Shown here: positions 54,773 to 57,266 of the stretch, piece by piece | How positions within the stretch are numbered: position 1 is the first letter of the stretch | Layout: each line of letters starts with the position of its first letter | Source: CBDAKK01 sp965216965 | GTDB taxonomy: Bacteria; Spirochaetota; Spirochaetia; WTKD01; G963693115 | Length of the DNA: 57,266 nucleotides | NCBI GenBank assembly: GCA_965216965.1 | Contig: CBDCGX010000021.1 | Span: 1-57,266 of the forward strand | Direction: 5' to 3' | Translations under genes and position numbers: made by a program | Notes under the pieces: model-generated | The model's input: the letters and a program-made list of their open reading frames with translations, nothing else | Told to the model about the DNA's origin: nothing | The model's database searches: none

Positions 54773-54781
54773 ATTATAACA
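54773..54781 (-). promoter_or_regulatory. Extended -10 promoter of the phosphoglucomutase gene
   Basis: On the minus strand TGT-TATAAT, identical to the pnt promoter box, with the hexamer at 54773-54778. It is about 18 bp before the ATG, with a GAGGT ribosome binding site between. Confidence 0.55.
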
Positions 54782-54952
54782 AATAACATATATATAGCGT
54801 TGCAACATTTTAACTACTTCCAAACATAAATTGAAACTAAGCTTTTACTTATAAACATGCAAAAATCATATTTTAATCTTTACACAATCTTACCTAATCA
54901 CTACATGTTTTTTTATACAATAAAAATCCAATACATATATTCTACAAATATC

Positions 54953-54981
54953 ATGACAAAACATAACAAAGTTACTACTAT
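54953..54981 (+). promoter_or_regulatory. Promoter of hflK-hflC, leaderless arrangement
   Basis: ATGACA (54953-54958), 17-bp spacer, TACTAT (54976-54981). The hflK ATG begins seven bases after the end of the -10, so +1 should fall on or beside the start codon; no ribosome binding site is present. This is the clearest leaderless promoter in the window because both hexamers are good. Confidence 0.6.
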
Positions 54982-54987
54982 ATAGAT

Positions 54988-56016
54988 ATGGATATACAAC
55001 AATTTTTTAAGCAGCTCATGGCAGGAAACGTCTGTTTTAACCCCAAGGGAAATCACATCATCACTCTCATAGGCATAGGTATACTCATTGCGGGCATCGC
55101 AACAAGTATATTCATTGTAGATGCAACAGAACAATCTGTTGTATTGCAATTTGGTAAGTATAATAGAACAGTAAGTTCTGGACTACAATTTAAACTTCCT
55201 TTTGGTCTAGAAAGAAACTATAATGTTCCTACACAAATAATCCAAAATATGACATTTGGGTTTAGATCCCAGAAATCAGATATAATATCTATTCGAGCAA
55301 GTGGGGATTTCAGTGAAGAATCCACCATGCTCACAGGGGATCTCAACATAGTAAGTGTAGAATGGATCATCCAATATAGAATAAACAACCCTCGTGCATG
55401 GCTCTTTAATATGGAAAACCGGGGAAAAACTATAAGCGATATTTCTCGATCTGTGATAAATCAACTTGTGGGAGACTACTACATAACAGATGTCTTAGGA
55501 AGTGCACGTACAGAAATAGAAGAAAAAGCACTACAAGAAATGCAAAATTCATTTAATCAATACGACATAGGAATTATCGTTACCGCAGTGCGATTACAAA
55601 ACATAGTTCCCCCAGAAGGGAGCGTGCAAGACGCCTTTGAAGACGTAAATAAAGCAATACAGGATATGAATCGATTAATAAATGAAGGTCGCGAAGAATA
55701 CAATAAAGAAATACCAAAGGCTCGTGGACAAGCAGAGCGGTCAATCCAAGTTGCACAAGGATATGCTACAGAACGGGTCAATGAGGCAGATGGAGATGTA
55801 CAACGCTTCAAATCTGTTTTGGCAGAATACAACAGAAATCCTACCATTACTCGCCAGAGAATCTATTATGAAACACTTGAAACTATACTCAATTCCAAAG
55901 ATGGAAAAAAAGCACAGTTTATAGACAAAAGTTTTAAGAATTTCATCCCATTTTTACCATTGCCAAATTCAGCAACAGTAGAAAATAAAACACCACTCTC
56001 AAGAGAGCAACAATAA
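54988..56016 (+). CDS. hflK: SPFH-domain protease modulator HflK
   Basis: HflK with HflC forms a large membrane-anchored cage that controls access to the FtsH protease. One N-terminal membrane helix (about residues 24-45) follows a short cytoplasmic tail, then the SPFH domain (EQSVVLQFGKYNRTV, SGLQFKLPFGLE) and a long charged coiled-coil. The sequence GIIVTAVRLQNIVPPEGSV near residue 195 and VNEADGDVQRFKSVLAEY further on are typical of HflK rather than HflC. Length 342 is normal for spirochaetes. hflC follows after 16 bp. Confidence 0.9.
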   Translation: MDIQQFFKQLMAGNVCFNPKGNHIITLIGIGILIAGIATSIFIVDATEQSVVLQFGKYNRTVSSGLQFKLPFGLERNYNVPTQIIQNMTFGFRSQKSDIISIRASGDFSEESTMLTGDLNIVSVEWIIQYRINNPRAWLFNMENRGKTISDISRSVINQLVGDYYITDVLGSARTEIEEKALQEMQNSFNQYDIGIIVTAVRLQNIVPPEGSVQDAFEDVNKAIQDMNRLINEGREEYNKEIPKARGQAERSIQVAQGYATERVNEADGDVQRFKSVLAEYNRNPTITRQRIYYETLETILNSKDGKKAQFIDKSFKNFIPFLPLPNSATVENKTPLSREQQ

Positions 56017-56032
56017 TTACAAGGAGATAATA

Positions 56033-57055
56033 ATGGCACAAAACCAAGCACCAAAATCTTTGGCATTTTTTTTAATAATCATAATAGCACTGATAGTACT
56101 TTTTATGGTAGCAAACCCCCTCTTCATAGTAAACGAAGGAGAAACAGCAGTAATAACTCGATTTGGTCAAATAATAAAAACAGAAGAGACTACTGGTCTC
56201 AAACTGAAAATACCTTTCATAGACACAATTACACGATACTCAAAAAAAATTCTTTCTTGGGATGGTGATCCACGTCGTGTTCCAACCCTTGAAAAACAAT
56301 TTATCTGGGTAGATACAACAGCACGATGGAGAATTACTGACCCAAAAAAGTTTTATACATCAATAAATACAATGACACAAGCATTCGCACGATTAGATGA
56401 TCTTATAGAAAGTGCTGTTCGTACAGTTATTACTCGAAACAAACTAGTAGAGGCCGTTAGAAATACAAACAATATTACCGAAGAAAGAACAAGAGATTTA
56501 TCGCAAATTTTACCAGATGCTCAAATTATTAAAAACAATGAAAACATCAAAGAACTAAGCGAACTTCTATCGCAGTTTGAAAAACAACCTACCATTGTAA
56601 AAGGGCGAAAAAAACTAAGCGAAGCAATGCTTGCCTCTATTAGAAGCATAACACCTGAATTTGGTATAGAAGTAATTGACATTGTTATACGACAAATACG
56701 CTATTCTGATGATCTTACCGAAAGTGTATACAATAGAATGATATCCGAAAGAAAACAGATAGCTCAAGTATATCGATCTCAAGGCGAGGGGAGAAAGCAA
56801 GAATGGATAGGACAGCTTGAAAATGAAAAAAGATCAATTCTCTCACAAGCATATTCAAAAGCAGAAACAATAAAGGGGAAAGCTGATGCATCTGCTGCTC
56901 GTATCTACTCACAAGCATACGGACAAAATAAATCATTCTTTGAATTTTGGAGAGCCATGGAATCATATAAGAAAACTATTCCCGATATGAATAAGGTACT
57001 CTCAACAAATGGAGACTACTTTAAATATATTTATAGTAGTACAGGGCGTGAATAG
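56033..57055 (+). CDS. hflC: SPFH-domain protease modulator HflC
   Basis: Partner of HflK. One membrane helix at residues ~12-32, then the SPFH domain (VNEGETAVITRFGQIIKTE, GLKLKIPFIDTITRYSKKI, LSWDGDPRRVPT) and a helical C-terminal part with RSQGEGRKQEWIG and ADASAARIYSQAYGQ, a strongly conserved HflC region. An AAGGAG ribosome binding site precedes the ATG. Length 340. Confidence 0.92.
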   Translation: MAQNQAPKSLAFFLIIIIALIVLFMVANPLFIVNEGETAVITRFGQIIKTEETTGLKLKIPFIDTITRYSKKILSWDGDPRRVPTLEKQFIWVDTTARWRITDPKKFYTSINTMTQAFARLDDLIESAVRTVITRNKLVEAVRNTNNITEERTRDLSQILPDAQIIKNNENIKELSELLSQFEKQPTIVKGRKKLSEAMLASIRSITPEFGIEVIDIVIRQIRYSDDLTESVYNRMISERKQIAQVYRSQGEGRKQEWIGQLENEKRSILSQAYSKAETIKGKADASAARIYSQAYGQNKSFFEFWRAMESYKKTIPDMNKVLSTNGDYFKYIYSSTGRE

Positions 57056-57096
57056 AGTTAATGTATAAAAACATTACATAATCCTTTTCTACGCCT

Positions 57097-57266
57097 ATGA
57101 GAAATACGCTTACAACACTTTGCTTATATCTCAAGAAAACGAAATCATATGAATGTACATTACATGCAAATTGTGATAAAAAACTAACAGATATAGCATA
57201 TGACTCCCGTTTTGTACAAGACGGAATGCTTTTTTTTGCTCTTCCTGGAATACATACTAATGGGAA
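57097..57266 (+). CDS. murE: UDP-MurNAc-tripeptide synthetase MurE, N-terminal part
   Basis: An ATG at 57097 opens a frame that runs off the right edge (56 codons seen). The segment TDIAYDSRFVQDGMLFFALPG is the MurE N-terminal signature (shortened: AYDSRFVQDGMLFFALPG), the UDP-binding domain shared by MurE and MurF; murF is already present at 11846-13273, so murE is the likely identity. It lies 41 bp after hflC. Confidence 0.82.
   Translation, partial: MRNTLTTLCLYLKKTKSYECTLHANCDKKLTDIAYDSRFVQDGMLFFALPGIHTNG

Noticed and set aside
57056..57096. Small TAATGT/ACATTA hairpin between hflC and murE as a terminator
   Set aside because: Six weak pairs only and a poor T-tract; not supported.
1..57266. 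CRISPR arrays, insertion sequences, integrases, phage genes, rRNA
   Set aside because: I found no regularly spaced repeats, no transposase or integrase motif and no rRNA segment.

Overview
This is a strongly AT-rich bacterial chromosome segment, carrying about 45 genes on both strands. The gene set fits a spirochaete, probably a treponeme relative: a division/wall cluster mraZ-rsmH-ftsL-murF-mraY-ftsW-ftsQ-ftsA without ftsZ beside it, an hflK-hflC pair, split pnt transhydrogenase genes, a GlnE with N-terminal ACT-like domains, a MurA with Asp at the catalytic Cys position, and predicted outer-membrane barrels. The lineage assignment is inference from gene content and order; no 16S gene is present. 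Several genes are damaged (glnE, murA, an NtrC/NifA-type regulator, a cation efflux gene, a surface-protein remnant), which suggests a host-associated lineage losing genes or an assembly with homopolymer errors.

Layout. 1-7.1 kb (+): the end of a DUF2156 gene, a glnE gene broken by five frameshifts, then pntAA-pntAB-pntB closed by a strong bidirectional terminator. 7.1-15.1 kb (-): the division/wall operon, read from a promoter next to mraZ. 15.2-23.7 kb (-): purine nucleoside phosphorylase, GlmS, then a GlcNAc uptake and catabolism operon (ptsI, EIICB, EIIA, nagA, nagB) behind a large palindrome. 23.7-29.3 kb: a decayed cation efflux gene, an amino-acid ABC transporter (+), a frameshifted murA (+), and a decayed stretch. 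29.3-38.5 kb (-): cmoA-cmoB, two related MFS transporters, glycerate kinase, a predicted barrel protein, trmL and a two-gene ABC exporter. 38.6-44.6 kb (+): tRNA-Pro and tRNA-Arg, a HisD-family protein, folC, an RqcH-type NFACT protein, murD. 44.6-57.3 kb: comM (-), a small barrel protein, nadE, pyk and a degenerate regulator (+), a DnaQ-like exonuclease and phosphoglucomutase (-), hflK-hflC and the start of murE (+).

How they work together. Peptidoglycan precursor genes are scattered (murF and mraY in the division cluster; murA, murD and murE elsewhere). The amino-sugar block would import and phosphorylate GlcNAc, deacetylate and deaminate it to fructose-6-phosphate, while GlmS makes glucosamine-6-phosphate for the wall; HPr (ptsH) is not in the window. 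Transhydrogenase, pyruvate kinase, NAD synthetase, phosphoglucomutase and glycerate kinase form the central metabolism. CmoA/CmoB and TrmL modify tRNA wobble positions, and the tRNA-Pro(TGG) here is of a class that carries the CmoAB modification in other bacteria.

Main observations. (1) Six frameshifts in glnE and murA are each repaired by removing one A, at least five of them from an A7-A8 tract, while longer A tracts elsewhere stay in frame; transcriptional slippage, recent decay and assembly error are competing explanations. (2) At least six genes have a -10-like box 6-8 nt before the start codon and no ribosome binding site, which suggests leaderless mRNAs. (3) The lone HisD homologue has lost residues matching two zinc ligands and a substrate-contact histidine. 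(4) The NtrC/NifA-like protein lacks GAFTGA and arginine-finger residues.
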